Shown: positions 54,795 to 64,000 of the stretch, piece by piece | Layout: each line of letters starts with the position of its first letter | How positions within the stretch are numbered: position 1 is the stretch's first letter | Origin: Clostridiales bacterium | GTDB lineage: Bacteria; Bacillota; Clostridia; Christensenellales; Borkfalkiaceae | NCBI GenBank assembly: GCA_015055545.1 | Contig: SVHY01000003.1 | Coordinates: 1 to 64,000 of the forward strand | DNA length: 64,000 nt | Direction: 5' to 3' | Notes under the pieces: model-generated | The model's database searches: none | The model's input: the letters and a program-made list of their open reading frames with translations, nothing else | What the model was told of the DNA's origin: nothing | Made by a program: the position numbers and the translations under genes

Positions 54795-57700
54795 ATGGAT
54801 TTACCTATTTCCAAGTATGGCAAGACCGAAAGAAGAAAATTCGGTTCGATCAACGAAGTTATCGATATTCCCGATCTCGTTGAAATCCAGAAAGACAGCT
54901 ATAATGCCTTTATCGAAGAAGGCATTGGCGAGGTGTTTGAAGACTTCTCTCCGATCACCGACTACTCCGACCATTTTGAGCTTTATTTCTTAGAGCACAG
55001 ATTTGGCGACAAACCTAAGTACGACGAAAAAGAATGTCGTACGCGTGACGCTACGTATGCGCTCCCGCTCCGCGTGAAAGTGCGCCTTGTGAACAAGGTC
55101 AAGAACGAAGTTCTCGATCAAGAAGTGTTCATGGGCGATATGCCTTTGATGACGGAAAACGGCGCGTTCATTATCAACGGTGCGGAACGTGTTATCGTTT
55201 CTCAGCTCGTGCGTTCGCCTGGCGTTTACAATTCGTCGAGCAAGGATAAGACGGGTAAAGAAATGTTCGCGACGACCGTTATGCCCAACCGCGGCGCATG
55301 GCTTGAACTGGAACAGGACGCGCAAGATGCGTTGTACGTTCGTGTAGACAGAAAGAAAAAGCTGTGCATCACGGTGCTTTTGCGTGCGCTCGGCTACGGT
55401 TCTAACCGCGCGATTGAAGACTTGTTCCCTGGGGACAAGATCATTGCGGCTACCCTCGCGAAAGATACGGCAAAGAGCGAATCGGACGGCTTGTACGAAC
55501 TGTACCGTCGTCTTCGTCCCGGCGAAGCGCCTACGGAAGATTCCGTAAGAGCGCACCTTTTCAATTTGTTCTTTGACCCCCGTCGCTACGATATCGCGAA
55601 AGTGGGTAGATACAAGTATAATAAGAAACTCAACATGGCGTTCCGTTTGGAAGGTTGTAGAGTTGCCGACGCGGTAGTGAACCCCGAAACGGGCGAAGTG
55701 ATCGCGGAAGCGGGCGAAAAGATTTCCGAAACGAAAGCAAAGGAAATTCAAAACTGCGGTATCAACGAAATTTTCGTGCTTGTAGACGATCCCGAAGAAG
55801 GGGAAATTAAGCACAAGATTATCGCGAACAATACGGTTGATTTCTCGGCGATTTCCGATATCCCCGTACAAGCGCGTGCGAAAGATTTCGGTTTGTTGCC
55901 CACGATTTATTATCCCGGTTATAAATTCTCCAAGCTCATTGCAGAAGAATGTGCTAATTTGAGCGTAGAAGAAGTTGCGGAAAAATATCTCGACGAGATC
56001 AACGAACTTTATAAAACGGTGGAAAAAGCGGAAGAACCGGACGAAAAGCCCGAAGAAAAGAAAAACCGCGAAAAGAGAAAGGACAACCGCTGCAAATTCG
56101 TTGCGGCTTGTAAGCTCTTCCACGAAGTACTCTTTAGCGAACACCCCGTTCCCACCAAGGAACAAAAGAAAGAAATGCGTCCGCTTATCGACAAGCTTTG
56201 CCATAAGCACGTTACGGTAGACGATATCGTTGCGGCGATTTCGTCCAACCTCGATTTGAAATACGGCATCGGTACGACGGACAATATCGACCACTTGGGC
56301 AACCGTCGTGTGCGCTCGGTTGGCGAATTGTTGCAAAACCAACTCCGCGTGGGTATTGCAAGATTGGAAAGATTGATTAAAGAAAGAATGGCGACGCAAG
56401 ATCCCATGGAAATTACGCCGTCCGCGCTTATCAATATCCGTCCCGTATCGGCGGTTATCCGTGAATTCTTCGGTTCGTCGCAGTTGTCGCAGTTCATGGA
56501 TCAAACCAACCCGATTGCAGAACTTACGCACAAGCGTAAACTTTCCGCGCTCGGCCCTGGTGGGTTGAACCGTGACAGAGCTACCTTTGAAGTGCGTGAT
56601 ATTCACCATACGCATTACGGTCGTATGTGTCCTATCGAAACGCCCGAAGGTCAAAACATCGGTCTTATCACGTCGCTTGCTACGTTTGCAAAAGTGAACG
56701 AATACGGCTTTATCATGAGCCCGTACCGCCGCGTAGACAAAGACACGGGTACGGTTACCAAGCACGTCGATTATTTGACTGCTGACGAAGAAGATAAGTA
56801 TATCGTAGCGCAAGCAAACGAACCGCTTGACGAAGAAGGACATTTCATCAACGAACGCGTAGGCTGCCGTCATCAAAACGATATTACGGAAATGCCCCGT
56901 GAAAAGATGGACTATATGGACGTATCGCCCAAGCAGCTCGTTTCCGTTGCTGCGGCGCTGATTCCTTTCCTTGAAAACGACGATACCAACCGTGCCTTGA
57001 TGGGCTCGAACATGCAACGTCAAGCCGTTCCGCTTTTGAAGACGGAAAGTGCGATTGTAGCAACGGGTATCGAAGGTTCTATCGCGCAATATTCGGGCGT
57101 TATCGTAACCGCGAAAGAGGCGGGCGTCGTCGTTGGCTGTGCGTCGAACATGATTAAGATTCGTGAAGACGACGGTACGATTAGAGAATATCCCTTGAAG
57201 AAGTTTGAACGTTCAAACGCGGGTACGTGCTTGAACCAACGTCCGATCGTATCCACGGGCGACCGCGTAGCGAAAGGCGAAATCATCGCCGACGGTCCTT
57301 CGACGAACAACGGCGAACTTGCGCTTGGTAAAAATATTCTCATCGGTTATATGGAATGGGAAGGTTATAACTACGAAGACGCTATCTTGCTTTCCGAAAA
57401 ACTCGTGCAAGACGACGTGTTCACGTCTATCCATATCGAGAAATACGAACTGGAAGCGAGAGATACCAAGCTTGGTCCTGAAGAAATCACGCGCGATATC
57501 CCCAACGTGGGTGACGACGCGCTCAAAGATTTGGACGAAGACGGTATTATCCGTATCGGTGCGGAAATCCAAAGCGGCGATATTCTCGTGGGTAAAGTTT
57601 CCCCTAAGGGTGAAGCGGAACTCACGCCTGAAGAAAGACTTCTCCGCGCGATTTTCGGTGAAAAATCGAGAGAAGTTAGAGATACGTCGTTGAAAGTTCC

Positions 57701-58814
57701 CCACGGTGAAGGCGGCGTCGTCGTGGACGTAAAAGTGTTCACCAGAGAAAACAAAGACGAACTCGAACCAGGCGTTAATAAACTCGTTCGCGTATATATC
57801 GCACAAAAACGTAAAATCCAAGTCGGCGATAAGATGGCAGGCCGTCACGGTAATAAGGGCGTTATCTCCCGCGTGCTTTCGCAAGCGGACATGCCGTTCC
57901 TTGCAGACGGTACGCCGCTTCAAATCTTGCTCAACCCGCTCGGCGTTCCTTCGCGTATGAACATCGGTCAGGTTTTGGAAGTGCACCTTGGTTACGTATG
58001 TAAACAGCTCGGTTGGAAGATTGCAACGCCCGTATTCGACGGCGCGACGGAAAAGGATTTGGAAGTCATGTTCCGTGAAAACAACCTGCTTAATCCCGAC
58101 GGCAACGTTGACGGTAAGTTCCAAGTGTTCGACGGTAGAACGGGTGAAGCGTTTGAAAACCGCGTTACGATCGGCGTACAGTATATGATTAAACTTATCC
58201 ACCTCGTTGACGATAAGATTCACGCTCGTGCAATCGGTCCTTACAGCTTGGTTACGCAACAACCGCTCGGTGGTAAAGCGCAATTCGGCGGTCAGCGTTT
58301 CGGTGAAATGGAAGTTTGGGCGCTCGAAGCTTACGGCGCAGCGCACATCTTGCAAGAAATCTTAACGGTGAAGTCGGACGACGTTGTAGGCCGTGTAAAG
58401 ACGTACGAATCCATCGTTCGCGGCGAAAACATTTCCGAACCGGGTATTCCCGAAGCGTTCAAAGTCTTGCTCAAAGAATTGCAGTCCTTGGCTCTTGACG
58501 TAAAAGTGTTGACGGAATCTGGCGACGAACTCGTCATTCGCGAATTTGAGGAAGAAGACGATGCAGCGGATAACGAAGCAAGCCGCAGAGACGGTTTGAA
58601 GGACGAAGAACTGGAAGAAATCGACTTCAACGTGGACGACGAAGCGGACGAAGACGAAGACTTCAACGTCAATATCTTCGAAGAAGAAGGCGACGACGAA
58701 GACGGGTTCAACCTTGCGGATTCGAGCGACGACGAAGATTTTGAAGACGATTTAGACGACGATTTCGGTTTCGGCAAACTTTTTGACGACGAAGATCTCG
58801 GCGATGACGAATAA
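54795..58814 (+). CDS. rpoB: RNA polymerase beta subunit with acidic C-terminal tail
   Basis: 1339 aa catalytic-core subunit. Rifampicin/fork-loop region [36 protein letters not shown] and [15 protein letters not shown] are intact; residues match rifampicin-sensitive sequences as far as I can judge. [15 protein letters not shown] carries the active-site lysine region. From residue 1250 on there is a tail of 90 residues, about half Asp/Glu (for example [18 protein letters not shown]), not needed in standard RpoB. RBS AAGGAG 11 bp upstream. rpoC follows after 12 bp. Confidence 0.97.
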   Translation: MDLPISKYGKTERRKFGSINEVIDIPDLVEIQKDSYNAFIEEGIGEVFEDFSPITDYSDHFELYFLEHRFGDKPKYDEKECRTRDATYALPLRVKVRLVNKVKNEVLDQEVFMGDMPLMTENGAFIINGAERVIVSQLVRSPGVYNSSSKDKTGKEMFATTVMPNRGAWLELEQDAQDALYVRVDRKKKLCITVLLRALGYGSNRAIEDLFPGDKIIAATLAKDTAKSESDGLYELYRRLRPGEAPTEDSVRAHLFNLFFDPRRYDIAKVGRYKYNKKLNMAFRLEGCRVADAVVNPETGEVIAEAGEKISETKAKEIQNCGINEIFVLVDDPEEGEIKHKIIANNTVDFSAISDIPVQARAKDFGLLPTIYYPGYKFSKLIAEECANLSVEEVAEKYLDEINELYKTVEKAEEPDEKPEEKKNREKRKDNRCKFVAACKLFHEVLFSEHPVPTKEQKKEMRPLIDKLCHKHVTVDDIVAAISSNLDLKYGIGTTDNIDHLGNRRVRSVGELLQNQLRVGIARLERLIKERMATQDPMEITPSALINIRPVSAVIREFFGSSQLSQFMDQTNPIAELTHKRKLSALGPGGLNRDRATFEVRDIHHTHYGRMCPIETPEGQNIGLITSLATFAKVNEYGFIMSPYRRVDKDTGTVTKHVDYLTADEEDKYIVAQANEPLDEEGHFINERVGCRHQNDITEMPREKMDYMDVSPKQLVSVAAALIPFLENDDTNRALMGSNMQRQAVPLLKTESAIVATGIEGSIAQYSGVIVTAKEAGVVVGCASNMIKIREDDGTIREYPLKKFERSNAGTCLNQRPIVSTGDRVAKGEIIADGPSTNNGELALGKNILIGYMEWEGYNYEDAILLSEKLVQDDVFTSIHIEKYELEARDTKLGPEEITRDIPNVGDDALKDLDEDGIIRIGAEIQSGDILVGKVSPKGEAELTPEERLLRAIFGEKSREVRDTSLKVPHGEGGVVVDVKVFTRENKDELEPGVNKLVRVYIAQKRKIQVGDKMAGRHGNKGVISRVLSQADMPFLADGTPLQILLNPLGVPSRMNIGQVLEVHLGYVCKQLGWKIATPVFDGATEKDLEVMFRENNLLNPDGNVDGKFQVFDGRTGEAFENRVTIGVQYMIKLIHLVDDKIHARAIGPYSLVTQQPLGGKAQFGGQRFGEMEVWALEAYGAAHILQEILTVKSDDVVGRVKTYESIVRGENISEPGIPEAFKVLLKELQSLALDVKVLTESGDELVIREFEEEDDAADNEASRRDGLKDEELEEIDFNVDDEADEDEDFNVNIFEEEGDDEDGFNLADSSDDEDFEDDLDDDFGFGKLFDDEDLGDDE

Positions 58815-58826
58815 GGAGAGTATACC

Positions 58827-61800
58827 ATGTACGAATTAAACGATTTCAATTCTATTCAAATTAGCATCGCATCTCCCGAAAAAGTAAGAGAATGGTCGTA
58901 CGGCGAAGTAACCAAGCCCGAAACGATCAACTACCGTACGCAAAAACCCGAAAAAGACGGTCTTTTCTGCGAAAAGATTTTCGGGCCGATGAAAGACTGG
59001 GAATGTCATTGCGGTAAATATAAAAGAGTAAAATACAAAGGCCACGTATGCGAAAAGTGCGGCGTAGAAATTACGCGTTCAAAAGTCCGTCGTGAAAGAA
59101 TGGGACATATCGAACTTGCTGCGCCCGTTTCGCACATCTGGTATTTCAAGGGCGTACCCTCCAAAATCGGTTTGCTCTTGAATATGGGACCTAAACAATT
59201 AGAACAGGTTATCTATTTCGCGTCCTACGTCGTTATCAATCCCGGTAGCGTCGATGAACTCGAATACAAACAGGTTATCACGGATAAACAACTCCGTGAA
59301 ATTGAAGAAAGATACGGCGATTCGTCGGTAACGGGCTTGAAAGTGGGTATGGGTGCAGAATCCATTCGCGAACTTTTGATGGCAGTGGATCTTGACAAGG
59401 AATGTGAAGATTGCAAAAAGGCGTTGGAAGAAGGTACGAACAACCCCAAAGGCCCTAGCCAAAAAGCGGTTAAAGCGATTAAGCGTTTGGAAGTCCTCGA
59501 ATCGTTTAGAAAGAGCGGCAACCGCCCCGAATGGATGATTTTGACCGTACTTCCCGTTATCCCGCCCGATATCCGTCCTATGGTACAGCTCGACGGCGGT
59601 AGATTTGCTACGTCCGACTTGAACGACTTGTACCGTCGCGTTATCAACCGTAACAACCGTTTGAAGAAAATGATGGAAATCGGCGCGCCCGATATGATTA
59701 TCAAGAACGAAAAACGTATGTTGCAAGAAGCGGTTGACGCGCTTATCGACAACGGTAGACGCGGCAAAGCTTTGTCCGGTCCTTCCAACCGTGATTTGAA
59801 ATCGCTTTCGGCGATGCTCCGCGGTAAGCAAGGTCGTTTCCGTCAAAACTTGCTCGGTAAACGTGTAGACTATTCCGGCCGTTCGGTTATCGTCGTTGGT
59901 CCTGAACTGAAAATTTATCAATGCGGTTTGCCCAAGGAAATGGCAATCGAATTGTTCAAGCCGTTCATTATGAAACGTCTTGTAGAAAGCGGTCAATGCC
60001 ACAACATTAAAACGGCAAAGCGTGCCGTAGAAAAAGCAAAGGATATGGTTTGGAACGTTCTTGAAGACGTTATTAAAGACCACCCCGTGCTTTTGAACCG
60101 TGCGCCTACGTTGCACCGTTTGTCTATCCAAGCGTTTGAACCCGTCCTCATCGAAGGTCGTGCGATTAAAATTTCGCCCCTCGTCTGCGGACCGTTCAAC
60201 GCCGACTTCGACGGCGACCAAATGGCTGTGCACCTTCCTTTGAGCGTAGAAGCGCAAGCGGAAGCGAGGTTCTTGATGCTCTCGGCGAACAATATTTTGA
60301 AACTTGCCGACGGTAAATCGGTTATGTCGCCTACGCAAGATATGATCATCGGTGCGTATTGCTTGACGATTAAGCGCCGTGAAGAAGGTAAAACGTACGA
60401 CGAACAGGGTAGACCTGACGAAAACGGCGAAGTGTACGTCGCGCCCGTATATTCTTCTGAAAACGAAGCGATTTTGGCATATCAAAACAAGATCGCGCAC
60501 GAACAAGACGAAATGTATTTAAAACGCGTGGTAGAACTTCCCGACGGTAAGTTTGAAGATTTGCCGTTGCCGTACAGATGCCCCGTTGATAATAAAGACG
60601 GCGAAACGCCCGTAAAATGTGCGGAAGTCCGTCGCAACGAAAAGACGGGTAAGCTCGAAGTTTCGGGTATTATCAAAACGACCATCGGCCGTTTGATTTA
60701 CAACGAAGGTTTGCCGCAGGATTTGGGTTTTGTTAAACGTGAAACGCCCGAAGCGTACTTGCGTTTGGAACTCGATACGGAATTTATCGGCAAGGCAAGA
60801 GCTATCGGCAAGAAACACCTTTCGCGTATCGTAGAAGCAGCGTTCAGAACGGGTAAAGCGCCCAAGGCGTCCTACGTTCTCGACGCGATGAAAGAACGCG
60901 GTTATAAATATTCCACGCTCGCGGCTTTGACGACATCCGTATTCGATATGAAAATTCCCCCTGAAAAGGAAGAAATCATTGAAAACGCGGAAAAAGAAGT
61001 TTCCAAAATCGCGAAGAAATATGCTCGTGGTTTGCTCAACGAAGAAGAACGTTACAGCGCGGTTATCTCGCAATGGGATTCGGCGACCGACCAAGTGGCA
61101 AGCTTGCTTAAAAAGCAAGGTGAGGACGACAAGTTCAATCCTATTTGGATGATGGCTGATTCGGGTGCGCGTGGTTCTATCGACCAAATCAAACAGCTTG
61201 CGGGTATGCGTGGTCTAATGGTTAACCCTCAAGGTAAGAAAATCGAAGTTCCCGTTAAATCGTGCTTTAGAAACGGTCTTTCCGTTCTCGAATACTTCAT
61301 TTCCTCGCACGGTGGCCGTAAAGGTTTGACGGATACGGCGTTGAAGACGGCTGACTCGGGTTATTTGACTCGTCGTCTTGTAGACGTATCGCACGAAATT
61401 ATCGTCCGCGACGAAGATTGCTGTGCAGGCAGAAAGCCGCAAGGATTGAAAGTCCGCGCGATTTACGACGCAGTGGGTAAGGAAATCGAAGGCTTGAAAT
61501 CGAGAATCTTGGGTAGATTTGCGGCGGCTGACGTCGTTCATCCTGAAACGGGCGAAATTCTCGTTTCCACCAACCAATTCATCGACGAAAAAGAAGCAAG
61601 CGCAATTTGTGACGCTGGTATTGAAGAAGTTTCGATTAGAAGTATCTTTGCTTGCTCGTCTAGATTCGGCGTTTGCGCGAAATGCTACGGTAAGAACATG
61701 GCAACGACGCTCCCCGTACAGGTGGGCGAGGCAGTCGGTACGATTGCAGCGCAGTCCATCGGTGAACCCGGTACGCAGCTTACGATGCGTACGTTCCACA

Positions 61801-62603
61801 CGGGCGGTATCGCGGCTACGGGCGACATCACGCAAGGTTTGCCCCGTGTCGAAGAATTGTTTGAAGTTAGAAAACCGAAAGGTTGCGCAACCCTTTGCGA
61901 AGTGGACGGCGTAGTTTCCATCGACGATTCCGACGGTTCGAAACATATCAAGATTATGGACGAAACGACGGGCGAATTGAAGAAAGAATACACCCTTCCT
62001 TTCAACGCGGAAATCAAGGTAAAAGAAGGCGAAAAGGTAGCTCCCGGCGTGCTTTTGAACGCAGGTAGCGTATATCCCCAAGACATCTTGCGCGTGCAAG
62101 GCGTTAAGGGCGTACAAGATTATATCCTTGAACAGGTACAATCCGTATACCGTTCGCAAGGCGTTGAAATCAACGACAAACACGTTGAAATCATCGTTCG
62201 TCAAATGCTGAAAAAGGTTCGTATCGAAAACGCGGGCGACACCAACTTGTTGCCGGGCGAACTCGTGGATATGATTACCTTCCAAGACGAAAGCGCAAAA
62301 GCAATGGCAAACGGCGGCAAACCCGCTCTTGCAAAACGTGTGCTTTTGGGTATTACCAAAGCCGCGCTTGCAACCGATTCCTTCCTTTCGGCTGCATCCT
62401 TCCAAGAAACGTCGAGAGTACTCACCGAGGCTGCTATCCGCACCAAACGTGACTACCTTGTCGGCTTGAAAGAAAACGTTATCATCGGTAAGCTTATCCC
62501 TGCTGGTACGGGTACAAAATCGTATAAAACGGTTGCTCCCCAATATATCGGCAACTATAAAGCAAAAACAAGCGAAGAAATCGCTGCAACCGAAAACAAC
62601 TAA
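58827..62603 (+). CDS. rpoC: RNA polymerase beta' subunit
   Basis: 1258 aa. N-terminal zinc ribbon [20 protein letters not shown], clamp and lid segments, and the catalytic N458[11 protein letters not shown] motif whose three Asp hold Mg2+. The bridge helix and trigger loop ([26 protein letters not shown]), second zinc site (CCAG to [13 protein letters not shown]), and MRTFHTGG are present. Normal length for Firmicutes without large insertions. RBS AAGGAG. A GC-rich hairpin follows the stop. Confidence 0.97.
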   Translation: MYELNDFNSIQISIASPEKVREWSYGEVTKPETINYRTQKPEKDGLFCEKIFGPMKDWECHCGKYKRVKYKGHVCEKCGVEITRSKVRRERMGHIELAAPVSHIWYFKGVPSKIGLLLNMGPKQLEQVIYFASYVVINPGSVDELEYKQVITDKQLREIEERYGDSSVTGLKVGMGAESIRELLMAVDLDKECEDCKKALEEGTNNPKGPSQKAVKAIKRLEVLESFRKSGNRPEWMILTVLPVIPPDIRPMVQLDGGRFATSDLNDLYRRVINRNNRLKKMMEIGAPDMIIKNEKRMLQEAVDALIDNGRRGKALSGPSNRDLKSLSAMLRGKQGRFRQNLLGKRVDYSGRSVIVVGPELKIYQCGLPKEMAIELFKPFIMKRLVESGQCHNIKTAKRAVEKAKDMVWNVLEDVIKDHPVLLNRAPTLHRLSIQAFEPVLIEGRAIKISPLVCGPFNADFDGDQMAVHLPLSVEAQAEARFLMLSANNILKLADGKSVMSPTQDMIIGAYCLTIKRREEGKTYDEQGRPDENGEVYVAPVYSSENEAILAYQNKIAHEQDEMYLKRVVELPDGKFEDLPLPYRCPVDNKDGETPVKCAEVRRNEKTGKLEVSGIIKTTIGRLIYNEGLPQDLGFVKRETPEAYLRLELDTEFIGKARAIGKKHLSRIVEAAFRTGKAPKASYVLDAMKERGYKYSTLAALTTSVFDMKIPPEKEEIIENAEKEVSKIAKKYARGLLNEEERYSAVISQWDSATDQVASLLKKQGEDDKFNPIWMMADSGARGSIDQIKQLAGMRGLMVNPQGKKIEVPVKSCFRNGLSVLEYFISSHGGRKGLTDTALKTADSGYLTRRLVDVSHEIIVRDEDCCAGRKPQGLKVRAIYDAVGKEIEGLKSRILGRFAAADVVHPETGEILVSTNQFIDEKEASAICDAGIEEVSIRSIFACSSRFGVCAKCYGKNMATTLPVQVGEAVGTIAAQSIGEPGTQLTMRTFHTGGIAATGDITQGLPRVEELFEVRKPKGCATLCEVDGVVSIDDSDGSKHIKIMDETTGELKKEYTLPFNAEIKVKEGEKVAPGVLLNAGSVYPQDILRVQGVKGVQDYILEQVQSVYRSQGVEINDKHVEIIVRQMLKKVRIENAGDTNLLPGELVDMITFQDESAKAMANGGKPALAKRVLLGITKAALATDSFLSAASFQETSRVLTEAAIRTKRDYLVGLKENVIIGKLIPAGTGTKSYKTVAPQYIGNYKAKTSEEIAATENN

Positions 62604-62616
62604 AAATTTCTAAAAT

Positions 62617-62650
62617 ACACCCCGTTGCGTTGTAAAGCGCAACGGGGTGT
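62617..62650 (+). terminator. Hairpin after rpoC
   Basis: 13-bp ACACCCCGTTGCG/CGCAACGGGGTGT stem; the following tract GTGATTTA is not T-rich, so termination may be partial. Confidence 0.7.
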
Positions 62651-62731
62651 GTGATTTATGGAATACTTTCGATATTTCCATTAATTATACCAAACATTCC
62701 ATATTTATTCAAAACAACCTTTGTAAAAGTA

Positions 62732-62938
62732 TTGAAATTTTATAAAAAAAGAGTTATAATATATTAAGAAATACACTTGAAAAATATTTCAAACTTTTTT
62801 CCGCAAAACAGTTGACAAATCCCGCCTTTTGTATTATACTATTATTGCTTAATAAAACTAAATCCTATTAAGAGATGTAAAAAGAGAGAAAAAAATAAAT
62901 ACAAAGGCTTGACAAAGAGGGGGATAGTTTGGTATAAT
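62732..62938 (+). promoter_or_regulatory. Three tandem promoters of pflA
   Basis: P1 TTGAAA 62732 / TATAAT 62755 (17 bp); P2 TTGACA 62812 / TATACT 62835 (17 bp); P3 TTGACA 62909 / TATAAT 62933 (18 bp). All point to pflA. A short RNA from P1 or P2 cannot be excluded. Confidence 0.78.
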
Positions 62939-62976
62939 ATTAGGTGGAAGAAAGGGAAGGAGAAAAGGAGTAGAAA

Positions 62977-63699
62977 ATGGTAGGTCATATTCATTCTTTT
63001 GAATCCTTCGGCACGGTGGACGGACCGGGTGTTCGATACGTCGTATTCTTGCAAGGTTGTCCGCTTAGATGCAAATATTGTCATAATCCCGATACGTGGA
63101 GTGCGGGCGGCGAAGAACGCACCGCGGAAAGCGTAGCCACGCAAGCGCTTAGGTATAAGAATTATTTCGGCGATAAAGGCGGGGTAACGGTTACGGGCGG
63201 CGAACCGCTTTTGCAGATTGATTTCGTAATCGAGCTGTTTACGCTTTTAAAAGCAAAAGGCGTGCACACTTGCGTAGATACGTCGGGCATTACCTTTCAA
63301 GCGGACAAGCCCGAAATCTTGGAAAAGCACAAAAAGCTTTTGGAAGTAACCGATTTGTTCTTACTCGATATCAAGCATATCGACGACAAAGCTTGTAAAG
63401 AGCTGACGGGGCAAAGTAACGCTCACACGTTGGCGTTTGCAAAGTTTTTAAGCGATAACGGCAAGAAGATGTGGATACGGCAGGTGTTAGTCCCCAATAT
63501 CACGGACGACGACGAGAGCTTGCAAAGAACGCGCGCGTTTATTGATACGCTGGAAATGGTGGAAAAGGTGGAAGTGTTGCCTTATCACACGATGGGTATT
63601 GTCAAATACGAAAAACTTGGTTTAGAATATCCGCTTGCGGACGTGAAAGCACCGACGAAAGAACGTGTATTAAATGCTAAACGTATTTTGATAGGTTGA
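62977..63699 (+). CDS. pflA: Pyruvate formate-lyase-activating enzyme
   Basis: 240 aa radical-SAM glycyl-radical-enzyme activase. The [4Fe-4S] motif is CPLRCKYC, followed by HNPDTW; GGVTVTGGEPLLQ is the SAM-binding GGE motif; DLFLLDIKHID and QVLVPNITDDDE are typical PflA. It introduces the glycyl radical into PflB. No pflB is in the window; it may lie beyond the right edge or elsewhere. GGAGAAAAGGAG RBS. Unusual for its three promoters. Confidence 0.95.
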   Translation: MVGHIHSFESFGTVDGPGVRYVVFLQGCPLRCKYCHNPDTWSAGGEERTAESVATQALRYKNYFGDKGGVTVTGGEPLLQIDFVIELFTLLKAKGVHTCVDTSGITFQADKPEILEKHKKLLEVTDLFLLDIKHIDDKACKELTGQSNAHTLAFAKFLSDNGKKMWIRQVLVPNITDDDESLQRTRAFIDTLEMVEKVEVLPYHTMGIVKYEKLGLEYPLADVKAPTKERVLNAKRILIG

Positions 63700-63700
63700 T

Positions 63701-64000
63701 ATGAAAGATTATAAATCACAATTAAAAGGTCTTTGCTGTGTGGAAATCAGCGGCGAATCTTGCGCGAACTGTTTTACGCTCATGCCCGTATTAAAAGGGC
63801 TTATTGAGGCGCGGACGGATATCAAGCTCGTACACGTGGAGGCGGATTTTACGACGATTGCGCTCATGGAAGAATGGGAAGTGGAAAAAGTGCCCACCAT
63901 TTTGCTTATGGACGACGGCGAGATATTTGCGCGGTGTACGGGATTCCAACCCGAAGAGATTTTAGAGATTTGGTTGGACGCGAAGATTGAAGAACGCAAA
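63701..64000 (+). CDS. Thioredoxin-like protein, 3' truncated
   Basis: The reading frame starts one base after pflA and is still open at the window end (100 codons). LKGLCCVEISGESCANCFTLMPVLKGLIE has a CxxC (CANC) at the start of the first helix, and KVPTILLMDDGEIFARCTGFQP gives the cis-Pro loop and last strands of a thioredoxin fold. The CANC active site is atypical against CGPC. Coupled to pflA, it may keep a redox partner reduced. The full length is unknown. Confidence 0.75.
   Translation, partial: MKDYKSQLKGLCCVEISGESCANCFTLMPVLKGLIEARTDIKLVHVEADFTTIALMEEWEVEKVPTILLMDDGEIFARCTGFQPEEILEIWLDAKIEERK

Larger units (their letters stand above)
62604..62976. other. 373-bp AT-rich region with three tandem promoters
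   Basis: Behind the rpoC hairpin the DNA is very AT-rich and carries three consensus promoters (listed separately), an inverted repeat TTGAAAAATATTTCAA (62778-62793) and no coding frame with an RBS. The repeat could be a redox-regulator site but does not fully match Rex or FNR consensus. Confidence 0.6.

Noticed and set aside
59199-60506. Long open frame antisense to rpoC (and similar ones antisense to rpoB, the glycosidase and the serine hydrolase)
   Set aside because: It mirrors a highly conserved gene, has Arg/Phe/His-rich composition typical of antisense shadows and no RBS.
62778-62793. Rex or FNR operator in front of pflA
   Set aside because: TTGAAAAATATTTCAA is two bases shorter than the Rex consensus and its inner half-sites do not match FNR; kept only as an inverted repeat.

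Overview
The window looks like chromosomal DNA of a Gram-positive anaerobe, most likely an uncultured gut clostridial Bacillota. Nearly every operon has TTGACA-17-TATAAT promoters and AGGAG ribosome binding sites. The gene set points the same way: an Nfn-type transhydrogenase, pyruvate formate-lyase activase, oxalate/formate-type MFS permease, diaminopimelate dehydrogenase, lipoproteins with lipobox cysteines, and no outer-membrane genes. The exact lineage is inference.

Region by region. 1-14175 is a housekeeping and sugar-metabolism stretch: SGNH esterase (cut at the left edge), GH63-like glycosidase, M20 peptidase, MFS permeases, ROK kinase plus SIS isomerase, K+/H+ antiporter, the NfnA/NfnB pair and an LRR lipoprotein. 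14322-14398 is tRNA-Pro with an AGG anticodon. Its 3' end is the left attachment site of a 21-kb integrative element (14374-35366). The right copy of the 28-bp core is at 35339-35366, and paired GGGGAA arm-type repeats lie inside each end.

The element encodes a tyrosine integrase next to attL, an XRE repressor with palindromic operators, and a block of small phage/plasmid-like proteins. Next come eight consecutive exported or membrane proteins ending in a polytopic P-loop ATPase (22223-31604), then a structured non-coding region and a replication-like protein bracketed by 74-bp inverted repeats. A HicAB toxin-antitoxin pair sits just before attR. I see no relaxase, VirB4, capsid, terminase or tail genes, so it is neither an ordinary ICE nor a tailed prophage. 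It also carries dispersed CCGACGTCGG-core palindromes, some inside genes.

35367-36906 is a scar zone of repeated tRNA-end and terminator fragments. It contains a 1.5-kb islet (XRE, AlpA-like HTH, lipoprotein) between 53-bp direct repeats. Two further cassettes with the same plan occur at 38187-39515 and 43781-45159: a small XRE gene with a leaderless start, divergent from a strong promoter whose -35/-10 spacer is filled by a palindrome, followed by small membrane proteins. They lie among a zinc dehydrogenase, an amino-acid ABC transporter and an NCS2 purine permease.

45319-64000 is core genome: serine hydrolase, purA with an attenuator-like leader, ddh, an MFS permease, the leftward rqcP-like/ispDF/radA/araC-type operon, rpoB (with a 90-residue acidic tail), rpoC, pflA behind three tandem promoters, and a thioredoxin-like gene cut by the right edge.
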